Assembly (NCBI GenBank): GCA_022113835.1
Contig: JAILWY010000025.1
Span: forward strand, 3,782,001 to 3,846,000
Length of the DNA stretch: 64,000 nt
Direction: 5' to 3'
Origin: Atopsyche davidsoni
Lineage: Eukaryota; Arthropoda; Insecta; Trichoptera; Hydrobiosidae
The position numbers and the translations under genes were made by a program. This document shows positions 1 to 15,181 of the stretch, piece by piece (the stretch's first letter is position 1; each line of letters begins with the position of its first letter). Under the pieces are notes generated by a model. The model made no database searches. It was not told the origin of the DNA and saw only the letters and a program-made list of their open reading frames with translations.

Positions 1-2332
1 ACACTAACTAGTTATATTTATAACTGGATTTAACCATATACAGATTATATCATAAAAATTAAATTCTTGAGTTAAAAAGATACAAAATACAATCATGTTC
101 TTAGTTGTATTCTAAGTAGGCCGTAACAGCAACTTTATTTATAATTAAAAAAAATTGTAAACATCGTAAATTCCTAAGTCCATTTCCAAATCGTTTAAAT
201 ACTCACAGGTACTTAATCAGTTTTATATCCAACATATATTTTTAGAGTTAACACACATTAGTCCAGCACGTTTATAAATATTTATTCTGTATAATCTGTT
301 GTTTGTATTAACAGGGATACAAAATATCTATCAATTACATAGAATAAGAGTTTATGGCACTTTGTTAGCAACAAATACACATCTGATCAAATATTTAAAT
401 ATTTCCCCCAATATGCATTTTTACGGTTATTTTTTTTTAGTATCAAGGCATTTTTTTGCAAGAAAGTTTAAGTATAAACAAATATGTGTATGATATTATT
501 TTTATACTAAATACTACTTAAATTATTTTATTTTAAACATATTTATTGTTTTGTGTGTGTATCTTACCATAACATGATGAATGGAGCGCTAATGAATCTA
601 TCCAAGACAACGAGATATACACATACCTGTAACAAGAAAATATATTAATTAGTATCACAATTATTATTTTTAACATAATACATTGTTTGAATAAAAATAT
701 AAATAAGACAACGTAGAAAAATAAATTCTATCTTAATCTGCAAAGAAATCTGTCATTATAACTTATTTTATTATAGGTATTTGAAAAAAATGTAATCAAC
801 GAATAACAGAGCAGACCGAATCATATAAGCCCGTGTATTTTTTCAAAATTAAAAATCCACAATATTATTATCTCAGATTGAACGAATAAAAAATTAGTAA
901 AATTAACTTTTCAGCATGGTAAAAGAATTGAAATTTCGCAAAAGTTTTTAAAAAAAAAAAAAATTTTGCTAATTTAATTTCACAAATTTAGCTAGCAATT
1001 TTAATTAAATATAAAAATTTTAATTATAAAATTAAAATAACAAAAGTTTTTCTCCAAAGAAGAGTCGGGCAATTTCGCAACGTGTTTTTCTTGGGAGGAT
1101 ATCGTAAAGGTGCGTCCACACTCCCGCGTGTTATTATTGTTACAAGCATATCGCCCTGTCCCAGTCGTTATACTCTATTAAGCATATATTTATATAAATA
1201 TATCTAGAAAAATGTCGGAGACATGTCAAGAATTCAAGGTCATTTTATAAATAATTTTCACTGATTTTATATCAGCGGCTTGAGAAGTTAAGATTTTGGT
1301 TTCAAATTATTTTTGAGTAGATGAAAAAAAAAAGTTCTATTTAATAGAAAATCAATATGTTACTGTATATAAATAAATTTTATGTTAATAAACAACTATA
1401 GTGAAATCATAGCGAGATTTATTTGAATTATGCTATTTGTGACAGTAAATAGTCTATTTAAATTTATAGCAGTGACAAGTATATTTAAGTCACTCACGTT
1501 TTGTGATGATTAAAAAAATATAATTTTTATTCAAGATACACCTCAACAACAATCCTACGTGATTTAATTAAATCGGAACCTGTATTTTTATGGCTTTATA
1601 TTTTCTACGTTAAAGTGAGTATGACTGTCCCTTAGTATTAAAAATCTCCCTCTTAAAATAGTCGAACGCCAATAAAAAGTAAGTTCTTTTAATAAAAATT
1701 GAGGAGATTTCCAAACAAAAGTTTTCTGCTTACAACAGATTTTGTCGGAATCCGGTTTCCGAAATATAACGGGTTTTGAAATCCCTCTGAAACACTTTGC
1801 AAGATTCCATCTTTTGCTCAAAATATAACCAATCTGTGTATTCAATATGTTTCTCGTACTGAAATATAAAAAAAAACCGCAAAGAAATATTGATTTGATT
1901 TTATAACAGATCTATTTTATATTCTCCTGTACCCCAAGCATATGTCAATGATCTGTAATCAAGTAGTGAGTTGGAATGATTATGTAAGGATGTGTTCTGA
2001 AGGACTCCTGCAATTTGTTTCTGAACTCTGCTGCAAGAGGAATATCAGATCTAAGCTTTAGCTTTAAAAGAAACGGATTGTTTAATAATGTCAATGAGCA
2101 GAATTAATGCGCAAATCTTTTAATAAAACTACGTTGTTGAAGGATCTGGGAATCCACTACACTATTCTCCCTAAAAAAAACTATGAACAAAAATAGAGAT
2201 ATGTTCAATGAGATGATTTCCAATTTCCTCTGTGGAGAAGCACATGAAAAGAATAATATTTCATACACGTGTTTCCATATAAACGATTCTTGGCTGTACC
2301 CCAAATAATTTCAAACTTATTTGTTTATCGCG

Positions 2333-2340
2333 TGACGTCA
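2333..2340. promoter_or_regulatory. Full CRE palindrome
   Basis: TGACGTCA, the consensus CREB/ATF site; one of five in the window. Function not shown by sequence alone. Confidence 0.3.
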
Positions 2341-2848
2341 CTGGTTTGGATATTCAAGACCGTGTAATACAATGAAAAAATTTGTAAAACATATATGTTA
2401 ATGGGAAGTAAGACGAATAATAATTTCTTTTTTACAAAACAAAATAAAAATATGTATATATTTTCTAACCATTTTTTTTGTAATCATAAATTACGGAATT
2501 GTTAAATAAAATGTAAATTTCAAGCAACTGCTTTGCCTTCAATTATTTTTAAATGTTTCGAGGAAATATTAAACATATATGATTTTAATTATTCTTTATT
2601 GTTCATACTTTCAGTTATTTCAGTTTTGTGCGTACATTGGTGTGTTTTTTTTTTTTTCATTGCCTACTGTTGTATATAAATTTTATAAACTATAGAAAAC
2701 GCGCGAAGTATAATATTATCTACTGCACATTAGGCTGCTAAGTTTCTATATAATAAAATTATTGCAAGGTAATTCGAGCAAATACCTTTGCATGGCAGTT
2801 CCCTTACTGGCTGATTTATTAATGATGAAAACTTGGTTAATTATTATA

Positions 2849-2935
2849 ATGGGTTGTTCGAAAAGTTCGTGCCGATTTGCGGTAGTTTGTCATAGGAGCG
2901 TGAATCATTTGAAACAAAAGTTGTATTCATTTTAT
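2849..2935 (+). mobile_element. Mariner 5' end fragment
   Basis: The sequence GGGTTGTTCGAAAAGTTCGT resembles the start of a mariner terminal repeat, and the leader continues to about 2935 before similarity is lost. It could be the other end of the element whose 3' end is at 5087-5265, since both are on the plus strand, but the intervening 2.1 kb shows no transposase. Confidence 0.7.
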
Positions 2936-5086
2936 TTGATCTATGGGTAATAATAAATGTTAAAAACTAATTTATATACTTATGAAGCTTTTTCAAATAA
3001 TTTAAAGTCGAGAAGTACATGTCATACTAAAGTAAGGTATAAATTGCAAAATGGCTGGGCGATTACGATCATGATTGTTTGAGAGTGTTTTCGTGTTTGA
3101 GAGTTTCTTCAGACTGCGTTTTCGCCTTTCAGATCTTCTTTGGAAAGTCTTTGAAAGGCGAAATTGTTAACAAAGAAACATTATCGTAATCTCAATGTAA
3201 TTGCACTTTTATATTTGCTGTTTTAAATCAGTCTGTCGCGATCCATGCTTTTCTAAAATAATCCCTGATAATCTTAAAACCAACTAGATTACAGATGACA
3301 GTGCATTCTCAAAACAGACGTCGTATTTATAATTAAACGTTAAGTAATTGGTTCAACTCAAATAAAATAATTCAAAATTTGTTGGAAAAAATATATAAAT
3401 ATGCATTATCATTTTTCTTCTATTTTTATAAAAAAATAATTTATTCAGTTTGTATTTTATGACAATTTTTTTAAACAGTTTTCTTGCCATTTCACGTGTG
3501 AATCTATTACAATAAAAATACAAGATAATGTTTTTATTTGGTATTTGCGAATTGGTAAAATACAATGGAGTAAATATTTTTTCAATTATTTTTACCTCCG
3601 TGGTGAATCCACAGTTTTCCAGTCATAATAATATAATAATATATATGATCAGATATAATTTCCGGAAACGCGCGAAGCTCTGACAAATGCGAGTCATAAC
3701 TCACAGGGAATTTATAGAACTGCGGGGGATTCCCAAAATAGTTGAGTTGTGTTGAAAAAAAGGAGAAAAAAAAGCGAAGAGTGACAACGGAATGTTTTGG
3801 TTTTGTGAACTAGAAAAGTTTTTGTTGGAAGTTTACTATTCACTAAATCGTACCACAAAGAAGAGACTGTCGCAAAATTATCCAGAATTTATTACGAAGT
3901 AATATCAACGTCCACAGTGAAATTGCTTTACGTTTGTTTGCTACATTATTTTTGTATTTCTGAGAGCTCAAATTTTGCGTCAGTTACCAGATGCTTAAAT
4001 ATCAAATACGAATATTCAAGTGATCTGAAATTACGATCGATTTTGTTTGTAAACGCTTTCGTCATTCAAAGTCTTTGTCGAACTTAATTTCAATCTAAAG
4101 AAATTTTTACAGCCTTAAAAGTCATCCATTCCTATTTATGCTTGCTCCTGAAAATAAAGTTTACAAAATTAGTCCGAATTTATAAAAAAATAGCTTTATT
4201 GAAATAAATGCATTTTATGCTATCCACTAGATACCACCGTTTGTTTTTCTAAATATATCTACAAATCTACTTTACTTAAATAACAAAAAAAAATTCAATA
4301 TACGACTTATATTTTATAACTAATGACTTTATAGCGGTTTTATCGTAAGAAAAAGGAGATACATATTAATAACCAACTTTCGAAGTGCTTAGAGATGACT
4401 GTGGCTTCAGAATAAAAATTAAACTTTTCCCTTTGAAAACAATCAAAACATATAACATAAATAAAAATATATTCTTAAATGTACATTTTTGAATTAGTGA
4501 TGATATATAAAAGTAACCCTTTTAAAATAGACTCAAAAAAAGTAACGTGACCGGTATCAACTCAACTCTACATCAATTAGGATTAGTGAAAAAACAATTA
4601 AAAGTTTAATCCCCGATTCGACCCTGCAGTGAATAAAAAATCTTTTCAAGTTCACTTTCAATTTCTCCGGTAAGCTCGGCGATATTAGAAGGGCCGGCGC
4701 GGGTAACAAACTGTGAAATTCCCCGAAACTTACCTGAGTTATGAGCCTTCCGATAAATCCCCGAGGTCAGGGCCGGACCAGGAAGCCAGGCGAGCTCACA
4801 AAATGGCCGCCACCGTGTCCACGGACTTATCATTTTAACTTTATTCATATTTAACATTGTCCCCCCCCAAAATACAAGCGATTTTTCAGTTCATACATTT
4901 TATGACTAATCGACAAGTATCTACTATACATAGAACAATATTTTACAGTACATTTTGTCTATATTTAATTTCGTTGAAAGTCTCTCACAGCTCACTTGTG
5001 ATTCCGTATTTTGTCATCAATTGGATCCAATACGTATTTTTTTCTAAATTTTGTTAATAATGTACCATTAGTAATGTTATATCTAT

Positions 5087-5218
5087 GAAGAAGTCCAAAA
5101 TTGGATCGATTCGTGGATCGCATCAAAAGACACATCGTTTTTTCGAGATGGTATCCGAAAATTGCCAGAAAGATGGGAAAAAGTAGTGGCTAGCGATTTA
5201 CAATACTTTGAAAAATGA
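5087..5218 (+). pseudogene. Mariner transposase C-terminal fragment
   Basis: There are 44 codons including the stop (TGA 5216-5218), reading EEVQNWIDSWIASKDTSFF... and ending PERWEKVVASDLQYFEK. This matches the C-terminus of mariner transposases and is a different lineage from the element at 20.8 kb (there the end reads FPEYGKK). A typical mariner 3' untranslated tail follows to about 5265, after which similarity stops and no terminal repeat is seen. The catalytic region is absent. Confidence 0.85.
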
Positions 5219-8200
5219 TCTTGTAACAATTTTTTCACAATAAAGTGTCAAACTTTATTTGAACAGGTAATAAATATAACTCTTTTTTTTTGAAATGCGT
5301 TTTCATGTCCTTCGAAATAAAAAATATGGTGACAAAGCCAAAATAAACACAAAAATCTTTTTTTTTCTTCAAAATTTCAATTGTTAAAACAAGGGCTTGA
5401 AGGATGAATGTCAAATGTATATTTTGGCAAGCTTTGAACCCCAACGACTCGTGTAAAACTACTGTACTATACTAGTATAAAAATAAAAGATATCACAAGC
5501 TTAATGGCTAGAATATTGTGATGTTAGTGTAAAAATATTGACGTGTGAACTTTGGGTTTCGTTTCAAGTTAATTTTTTGTAAAATAGATGGTTCTTTTAT
5601 CAAGTACCAGAAAAAAGATGATACAGTCCACAGCTGTTTACTTTTACCTGTCGACGCAAAGCTCCATTATTGACAAGTACTTTTTCATACATATAAAGCA
5701 CTCTGTGTTAAATCCGATATAACTATTTGACAGATCGATGTGTTAAAGCACTCCTGAGACAATTTTTCCGCTAAACCGGCAGTAAAAGTAAAACCAGCCG
5801 AGTGTGAAATAGAGGGTGGGAGTGTGAAAGTGAGAGTGAGAGCGTGCTCCGCCACTTAATATACATTTTTTTCGATATATTGCAACCCCGAGAGCCATAG
5901 AAACGTTTTAGGGGTCTATTGAGGAAATTTCATATCTCGCCGTTTTAGTTACTATATTGAAAATAACGGGGATGCCGGTTAGGGGATCCGTACAGTGCCT
6001 TCAAAATCGAAGACAGAAGGACGTTTTAGGGGAAGATGGATCGATGCAGTCGCTTCTGCAGTTCAGCGCAGCATGAAACTATCGAATCAAGGGCGGAACG
6101 AAATAAAATGGTTTTTTTATTATAAATATCCAGTAAATCGTATATGGGACCGTAGAATATATTTGATAAAAGTTGTAGGGTTTTAAAAAAAACTTTAAAC
6201 AACGTTTAATTTCAAACGATTTGGAGATAAGTACATTTTACTAGTGAGCACTTTCACTATCCATCTTACTTTTCACTAAGCTTTCCAAAGTTATATTGTC
6301 ATTGAAATTGTTTATATGTATTTATTAATGAACTGCACAAAAACAATTTATAAAAACCCTTTCGAGCACAACGTTACTCTTAAATAATTTTAATAAACGC
6401 GTAAAATGCAAGCATATTTTGAATAATATATTTTAAATGAATCTGTTGAAATTAATCATTATACTTAATGTATTTAAATGACAAGATAATTAAAAATTCT
6501 CTCAAAGGCTTATATTATTCCATCTCAAAATTATCATAATGACAATGAAATCTCTACGCCCCAACTACGCCGAGCAGAAGACTGATAACTTGAGATATAA
6601 AACCAAATCGATAAATCACCCAAGTAAAAAAGCTCCTTTAAGCTTTTACAGCAAGCATCTCGAAGCCTTCCAGAAGCTTCCAGAGGGGAAGTGGAACAGT
6701 TGGCTGAGCCGTCATAGGCGCTCAGGCTTCACTCCGCATTACACACCACGCCAGCGCCGACTCTCAGCGGCGATATTGATGGTCCGTCCTGAAACGTCAA
6801 TCCGGAGACACCCTAGCCCAGGGAGGAATCACTGAAAGCTCTGCCCGAAAACTTCCCCTTTCAATACAAAAAAAAAAATAAAAAAACACTAAACGCTACA
6901 CCAGCTGTCAATTTATGCGCCGACCTCATTTTTCTAGTTTTATAGCTTAATATAATGTCTTTTAAAATCTGCCTTTTGAATAAAAATTAATTAATAATTT
7001 ATTTTTTTTTGTTTATTAATTTGATGATTTTTCTCAGCTCGTGCTCGTAAATTCTGAGTACCATCTAATCTCGGAATACACTCGTATGCACGCTGAAAGG
7101 GCTAACGTAATCGCTAAACACCCGCATACGTCTAAAATTGCAATGCTAAACCTCGTTTGTTATGAATATAATGAATTGAACTTGCCTCTGTTTTGAATAC
7201 GGTGCTTTAAAGCCTTATTTTTATCGGACTCAAATATACCAAAAACGATTTTTTTTAATCAAAACCAAGATCATGTTAAGAATTAAATATAATGTTCGTA
7301 CTATTTTTTACTATATAGTATAATATATTTTAAAAAATTACTGCTTATGTGTTGGTCATAAGTCATCATACTACTAATCATGTTTAAAATAAATTATAGT
7401 TGATTCGTTTAATTAATTAAATCCACATTAAATTGTAAAGGTTATATAAAAAATAAATTATTTTCTAAGAATACGTCAAATCATACGATTTAATAAAATT
7501 ATAAATCTTTTTTTATATATGTTTACAATATCATATATATAATTTTTTTTGGTAAATTTTAAAAAAGTTTTTAAACTTTTCAAAAATATCATTTATAATT
7601 ATAATTTTTTCATTCACCTTTATTTATTTTCACTTCTCTTTTTTTTGTTTTTAGACTTCTTAAAAATGCTTTTTAAGTTTAAACGAATACTGTTTGAAAG
7701 CCATTTGTACCAGTTAAATAAGCGGAGGTAATAAACCATATATTCGACTTTAACCACGTACAGAATGAACAAAGCGATTTTTATAAAATTATTTAAGATA
7801 AAAAATGTGTTTTGAAATAATAAAAACATTTGACAATGATACTCAGTTACTCAATAAGTAAGCAAAAAACTTTCATAAAAAAATTATAAATTTAAATTAA
7901 AGGAGTTTACTTATAAAATAAATGTTATGTTTTAAAAATAAAACAAGACATTTAATACAACAAGCATTCGACTCACATAAGATTTCAAGATCGTTAAATT
8001 TTAAATAGTAATTACATAAATTGATCCATATACTTGTAATGTAACTTAATTAAATCAGCAAGTGAAACAAAAAAGGTTTTATACAATTGTTAAATTAAGT
8101 ATTTCAGGCGTATTTTACAGGATTTTTGAAAAGCTGTTTTCATATGCAAGACTTTGAAAAATGGAAAATTATTTGCTGCAGTGGTTTTGCAAAAATTTTC

Positions 8201-8929
8201 CTGAAAAGTTATTCATTGTTGACTGTGCTCTGTGGAGGGAAGTACACAAACTAACATTATTTTACGTGCAAGTGACATTACCTTAAGTGAGAAAAGTGTT
8301 ATGGGAGTACCTGCTGCTCTCTCGTTTGCAAACAAGGCAGAAGGGTTCATATGAACTTAATGTAAAAAGTTTTCAAACGTGTAATTTCACGGCGTTGCAG
8401 GCACGAGGATGTCATCAGAGAAATGGACGTTGATTATGGACTGTAAGTATCACGTATAATAGAACATTTACTCAGCCATAATAACACATAAATTACACCC
8501 TCTAAGGTATTCATATAAAAATTTAAGTAAACGAGAATACTTGAACACTGATCAACCATACAAATTGAATCAGTATTTCTGTACTATCTAATTTTTATCG
8601 TGAATTTTTTAGCACACTCGTGTATTAAATCCATTACGAATGTCAGATATAAAATGCAATATTGGGAATCAAATACCATTTATATACATTACACAAGCAA
8701 GTAAACGTCAATATAAAGTATTCAGAACAGATTATCATTGTGTAATAGACATCTGCCACTAATGTTTCAGATAGAAAACGCTCGGAGACAATTTTGGCGA
8801 TATTAAGTCAAGTATGTTTTCTTATGTACAGGGATATCTCGTTTAGCCTATATCATATATAGATTTTTTCTCAAAAGTTTTACCTTAATATTTAAAAATT
8901 AAAATAGCAAATAATATCAATTTCATTCA

Positions 8930-8986
8930 AATCGTCAACCCCATAACTGGTAAGCAAGCATACTAACCGGTTAACCACGCGGCTAA
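8930..8986 (-). repeat. Possible degraded tRNA-like SINE head
   Basis: On the minus strand TTAGCCGCGTGGTTAACCGG followed by a CTTGCTTACCAGTTATGGGG segment resembles the D- and anticodon arms of common arthropod tRNA-SINEs. The B box is poor. Confidence 0.35.
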
Positions 8987-11900
8987 TCACTTGCTACGCG
9001 TCAGGAAACTAATTAATCACTGAAATGTAAGATTCGACTGAACTTCAATGGGACGAATCCATGACAACGTGTTGCACTACTACCTCTCAGTTTATCATAC
9101 CCTCAAGATCACAATCAATATCGTCTGGTATCCAGGCTTCGACGCACCGTGGTTTTTAGCCCCCTCCCCGGCACTCAAGGCTGTGTTTTGGTGATTAATT
9201 ACGAAGGTTGACAGGCCGAGAAAAGAGGGGTTGAGGAGCCTGATGAAAATGTAGTCCTTGCTGTTAATTTTTTTGTTATTTATCTCGTAATTTATCATAT
9301 TTTTATCCGAATCCGGAACTGTACTTTATACACACGGTGAAAGGATTCTATTGCCTATTTTGTGAATTAAACAAATTGATATTTTGTATTAATACGCATA
9401 TGACCATAATATTTTATTCACGACATGTGCTATATGAGATAAACGTTTAAATGGACGTGATTTATGAGCAGAAGATATCTGAACTTAGATAACCTGGATT
9501 TAGTATATATCAACCATTATATTCAAGCTAGAGGTCACATATGACTAAAAGCGATCACTTGCCACTTATTAAATTTCAAAATGATGAATATTTAAATATA
9601 AGATAATATTAAAATTTGAGTTACTAAAAAACTATGCTATCGTAATAAAGCTATCAATTAACGATTTTTACTAATTTTAGAGCATTTTTGTGTTTATGCA
9701 TGTTTTGAAAATTATGCCGATTACGGCAACATTGATAAATATGTAAATAAAGCCTGCAAATCATTATTTAATTAAATAATAATATTACTAAGTTAGAGAA
9801 ACTGCCTAAATGTTTGGGTGACAGAGACACGCCCTCGTAATGCTCCTTCTCTGTTTCTCCTCCGACTTTTTGACTGCTGTCCCTTTCTGCCAGACACTTG
9901 TGTGATTGATGAGCGTGTGACTAGAAATTATAATTAATTTTAATTCTTGACTTTGTCCATAATTATGTAAATACGTTGGAAATAGTGCTCTGAAAACCAA
10001 CACTTTATTTAAAAAAAATATATGTTTTTTTTTTCTATTTTGAAGCCAATATTCAATACATTTATTGAAAATAACATGAAATTATTTTAGAATGTCACAG
10101 ATAAATATAAATTTATTTATTTCAAAAATGTTTTTTAAAGTTTTAGATATAAAAAGCATCTAAATAAAGTTGCTAATTAATAGATCTTTGAAAGTAGTTA
10201 ATGTCTTATCAACTTAAATGGAAACTATTGATTTTCTTTTATACAATAAGAGCTTTTTCTCCATCTATATTCCAAGTTTGATGATGACTTTTAAAAGTTT
10301 TTCTAACAACCTAAATAAAACATTTGTTTCTTAAAATGTATTGTTTTTTTATAACATTTGTGTAGGAAAATAGTACATAGTAAATACGTATACAGTAAAG
10401 ATGTTGTGTTTACAAAGGAATAAAAAAGCATGTTTGTAATTTATTTATTTTTTCGATTACACTTTGTTATTTTTCTAAGGAGATTGAAATTTCAGAATAA
10501 TTTATTATTGAGAAGTTTCCAATTTGAAAATATCTGACCTCGCCGATGAATTAAAAGATTTTTTTGTCCCCCGTAATAGCCGGCAGAAACAATCGAGAGT
10601 TCACAAAACCTTTCAGTTTCTCCATCACAAAACACTGCCTTTGGTTCTATTTATATTCAAGTTAATCGAAAACGGAGGCTTTTGTACTGAAATTTGCCTT
10701 CGCCATATCTGTCTCGTAATAGAAATCTCGATCCAGGCTCGCGTACTTTCCTTATATTGACAGCTCTTTGTGGACCAATCTCTCCTGAGCACTAGCAGCG
10801 AGCTCACTAGGCTTTGTGAAAAATATATTTACGTTGTTTAAAATATTTACCAAATTAGAATGAAGAATTCCCAACTCTTGATTAGACCAGCAAAGTTTGG
10901 GCAGGCCGTTGTAAAGCCCATATTTTTAAAGTCATACCATAACGCATAACGTCAATCGCGATATCGAATCAATTGCCTAAGTAAACTGGTGTGTTATAGT
11001 GTATTTTTAATTATTTAATTAAAATAAACAGTCTTTAAGACACACTAAAATGTGCGAATATATACAAAAAAATATTAAATAAAGTTTTAAAAAAGTCCAA
11101 TAATATTGTATCAACTCGTATAGTCCAAAAAATTCTTCTGATATAAAGTGTTGAAAAATAGGAAAATATTAACATTGGGCTTGAATACACATAAATTTAC
11201 GAATTGAATATTGTGAATAACAAAGCTTTTATGCTTAGATCAAATCGATTTTCTGTGTTTTAAAATAAAAAAGTTTTTATCTATTAGAATATTTTTAAGA
11301 ATAAATATGTATCAAAATTCAACATGCTTTTAGTTAACAATCAATAAGCTTTTAAAATTTTTGTATTATAAAAATATGGTAATAACTCACTCACCGATTT
11401 GTTCATTCAGCCATTGTTGAAAATATTTTTATCTCTTGCATCAATACTGAATATATTCAACCGTTTCACAACATTAGATAGAGTCCAACATGCAAGCCTC
11501 CCTCGTCGCTAATTTTATACAAATGTATAACAATGTGCTCCGTTCCCGGCGATTACTCCCCGTTTCTTTCAGGAAGGCTTGAAAAGCCCGCGGGGGGGGG
11601 GGTAAGATTTATTTTATTCATCATTGTCCAACCTCCGAAGACAACTTTACACCTGATGACAATCCCGCTCTAATGACAATCGGTGTCCCGTGACAATGAG
11701 CATCTAATGCCTTTTGTCATCAAGCGTACAATTCGTACAATTCGCCCATTCTGCCTATTTGAATAATTTGCCATTTTCGCGAAATGTTTTTAAGATTATC
11801 TTAATGAAACGGCATTTGTCAAAATGATAAATTTCACTGTCGGTTTTTTTTGACTCGGTATATTTTTCACACTACGCGGTGATAAAACTTTGAGTGTGAT

Positions 11901-12295
11901 GAAAGCTCAAGCTATCTGAACTATTACAAATATTCAGTACAAAAGCACTATAATTTTTTATATGTTTACCATAACATTTGCAATGCATTTTTGTGATAAA
12001 TATTAAAAATTAATTTTAAAATATAAAAATCAATATCAGTACCCAATATCACGTTTAAATTACTATTAAAGCTTCTTTCGATTAAAACTATATCAAATTA
12101 CCCTACCTGGCTTGATAGGAAAATTTCTACTATTAATGTATTCAGGAACTACCTCACAACGCAAAATTTACGGTTCTCCCTGCTTTATAGGTAATAATAA
12201 ATCATATGTTTACCATAGACAAGTAAGCTGGATTTGAATCATGCGGAGCCGTGCATAATTTTACTCGCTTCTAATTTAAATGAATACCTGTTAAT

Positions 12296-12303
12296 TGACG
12301 TCA
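12296..12303. promoter_or_regulatory. Full CRE palindrome
   Basis: TGACGTCA beside A+T-rich sequence, in the probable downstream intron. Confidence 0.3.
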
Positions 12304-14774
12304 GTTATGGTTAATTTAAAACCCAGGTATTAGAAATAGCGAATGAAATATTTGGTATGAATATTTACTTAATATCGCTGCTCCTTTGTGAGGCACAAAC
12401 CGCACACGATGAAAACATATTTACTTATATTTGAAATTCGGTATCTATTTATATATTAAAATAGTTAAAATAAAGATATGTGTGTTTTGTCTCTCAAAGG
12501 TGCGTAAAATTTGTTGCAAAAAACACGCTATTAAGGTCGCAAAATGTTAGTGTGATTATATATTTATAAAATATGAAAATACCTTTTTGATTTTCTATGT
12601 GACGTGTTAAATAGCTTTATGGATACTATTTTATACAACTAGACTAATAAACGTATGCACAAGCATATATATAAAATATTATAAATGAATTAATCAAATA
12701 ATTATAAGTATTTTATTTAAACACATGTTTTTTTTTTTTTACTGTTGTAATTGATTTACATATAAACGTATGAAAAAAAAACCCTATGGCTTTTTTGCAT
12801 TGCATCAAGTTTAACGTATAGCATAAATAAAGAAATACACACTCAAATTATAATTATTCACAATCATCTTTCAAAAAAAATTAAAATTAAAGATCTTTAG
12901 AGAATTAAAAAAACAGTTGTTTGTATTTAATCAAATAAATTATTGATCTTTGCATTTTCAAGTACAACGAAACAAAAAAAATGAAAAATATGGAGTATTT
13001 TTATGTTTTTATAAAGCTTAAAACAAATACTTGTCAATATCAAAAATATTTATATTATTGCATGCAAGATATAAGACCATTATAAATATAAACACTGTAT
13101 ATATATATTTTTAATGATTTGTACGTATAGCTCGGTAATCGAAAATAAACTGTATTGTATAACAATTTGGGTTAGAAAATTAAAGCAATTTCTAAGGGTT
13201 ATAATTGTAGAAGTAAGGGAAGAGCATTACGAAAATCACTTCTAAAGTAATCAAAACGGGGATTTGAACCAAATTACAAATCGAAGCGGAGCGAGATCAG
13301 TCTATGTATCACTCGCACAATTTATTCTTTATCGATCGGTAATCCTGGGCAAACAAAATTATACGATGCCTGTAATGGCCTCGGGATCTGTAAACCATCG
13401 GCAATAGATTAAAGTGGAATTAGTTTTGAATTTAATCGCAGATCAGGGCTTGGATGGCCGCCAAGTGTGATGCGTTTACAGAGAAATACTGGAATAGACC
13501 GCCTCCTCTGTCTTGGGCAATCTTTAGGCCTATCAAGTTTATAAAGACAGTTCATATTTTTTTCAACAAATGTGTAAACTCCAGGATTTATATGTTATCA
13601 AGTGATTAGTAAAACAAGAAAATACTCAACTCTTATGTGCTATAAACGATATTATTTTTAGCGATTCAACGCTTCGGACCTGAAAGTTTAATTGGTATAC
13701 AGATATGAACGTACAACTCCGTTTTCTGATTGAGGTAGCTTAGATGTCTCTAGTTCTTTCAAAAGAAAAAATATGTATATTTATATATACACGTGGACTG
13801 CTTTAATACAGAATGTTAATATACTTTTGCCATTATAGAAATAGGGGTAAATGTATATTTCACTATTCGAAGGTCAGGCTACACAAATAATATGGAATTA
13901 TGTAAGATTTGTCTGTAAGATAATAATTAATTTATTGTTCAGGCAAATATCTCGATCAGGTAATAGTTGAAGGTGAGCAGAGTTGCCATAAATTCACCAA
14001 GGGAAGATAACTCGAGATAATTTATCCCGCTGTGGGTGGTATCTATTGGGAATATCTTCCTTCCGCTCTGGCCACATTACTCCACTGAATAATTAACACT
14101 CGGCTAGTAGCGGCACTGCTTACTGGAGTTGACCTTGAATTTTCATCATAAATAGTAATGAACTCATCAATATTAAGCACATTATACTCAAGCCTTGAGT
14201 GTTGATAAACAATTACGAGCTCAATAATAGTTCACGCAATATGACTAATTAGACTTCAAATTATATTTTTAAGATCACATGAAAAAAAATATTTTTTACT
14301 AGCAGCATTCGTCTATTAGAATTTTTATGATTTGGAAAATAATTAAGACTTATAAGGTATACAAAACTTCCATTAAAAGCCGTTGTTAATTAAAAATATT
14401 TTTTTAAACCTTAAAGAGATTTTTTGAGATTTTAATAAAATACTGTATAAATGTATAAAGAATTACAACCGTTACACAAACTAAAAAATATCAAGAATTT
14501 AACATCCGAAAAAAATATCTCAGTATACAAGAAAAGTCTATTAAAATTCACAACGGCAGCAATAATTACTACAAATTCGATTCACAATTCTTTTCGCAAA
14601 GTTCAAGCAGAACGAAAAAAACCACGTTCCTTATTCTTACTTATTCATACAAAATTTCAAAATAAATTTATATTCCGAGCCATTGACACTCATCATGAAA
14701 ATTATCAATTGAACGTTCGTTTCCGGTCTCCGAGAATTCGATATTTAAAAGTTTCAGTTTTCAGATTATCGCAT

Positions 14775-14814
14775 CCCCCCCCCCCCCACCCCGCCCCGCC
14801 CCTGCCCGCCCCGT
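14775..14814. repeat. C-rich tract (G-quadruplex-capable on the minus strand)
   Basis: A run of 13 C residues is followed by CCCC/CCC runs separated by one or two bases. The complementary strand has at least five G-runs with 1-2-base spacers. A duplication breakpoint lies directly at its right edge. Confidence 0.85.
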
Positions 14815-15169
14815 TTCCGATTTACAATCGTTCCTCGAATAACTTTGATCCAGGAAAGTTGATCGAAAAATTATTCAACGAATGGTTTTTCTTAGAAAAA
14901 CAACCCTTGAGAAAAAAATCAATAAAACACAAATTATTATTTTATTTTTTGAGCTAAAAGCTATAATACTAGAATTTTTTGTGTATGATATAAATATTTA
15001 ACTTAAAAAAAACTACGCTTATTAATAAATTATAAATACTCAATACTCTTGGATAACAACTGCAAAACAATAATATTACAGTTAATTAAAATAATTCAGT
15101 TCGTCGAAAATTTTAATTGTGAAGTACGGGATCGATAAAATTAATTTGCTGTACTTAGATAATATTAAT

Positions 15170-15181
15170 AAAAATTTAATG
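15170..15181 (+). repeat. Target-site duplication, left copy
   Basis: AAAAATTTAATG, identical to 15422-15433, flanks the fold-back element. Confidence 0.88.

Noticed and set aside
3120..3163. 12-bp inverted repeat (TTTCGCCTTTCA / TGAAAGGCGAAA).
   Set aside because: Short arms and an unremarkable loop; no copies seen elsewhere in the window.
6539..6835. 98-codon plus-strand open frame in a GC-richer patch.
   Set aside because: Basic, low-information composition with no recognisable family and no neighbouring exon.
8384..8443. A plus-strand microexon-like segment (GTTGCAG acceptor, ATGTCATCAGAGAAATGGAC, then GTAAGTAT donor).
   Set aside because: Only 40-odd bases between the splice-like sites, no partner exon and no recognisable protein; matching sites arise by chance in 64 kb.
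14451..14957. 168-codon plus-strand open frame.
   Set aside because: It runs through a C-rich tract that reads as a Pro-rich string and has no motif or splice context; it also overlaps a duplicated non-coding block.
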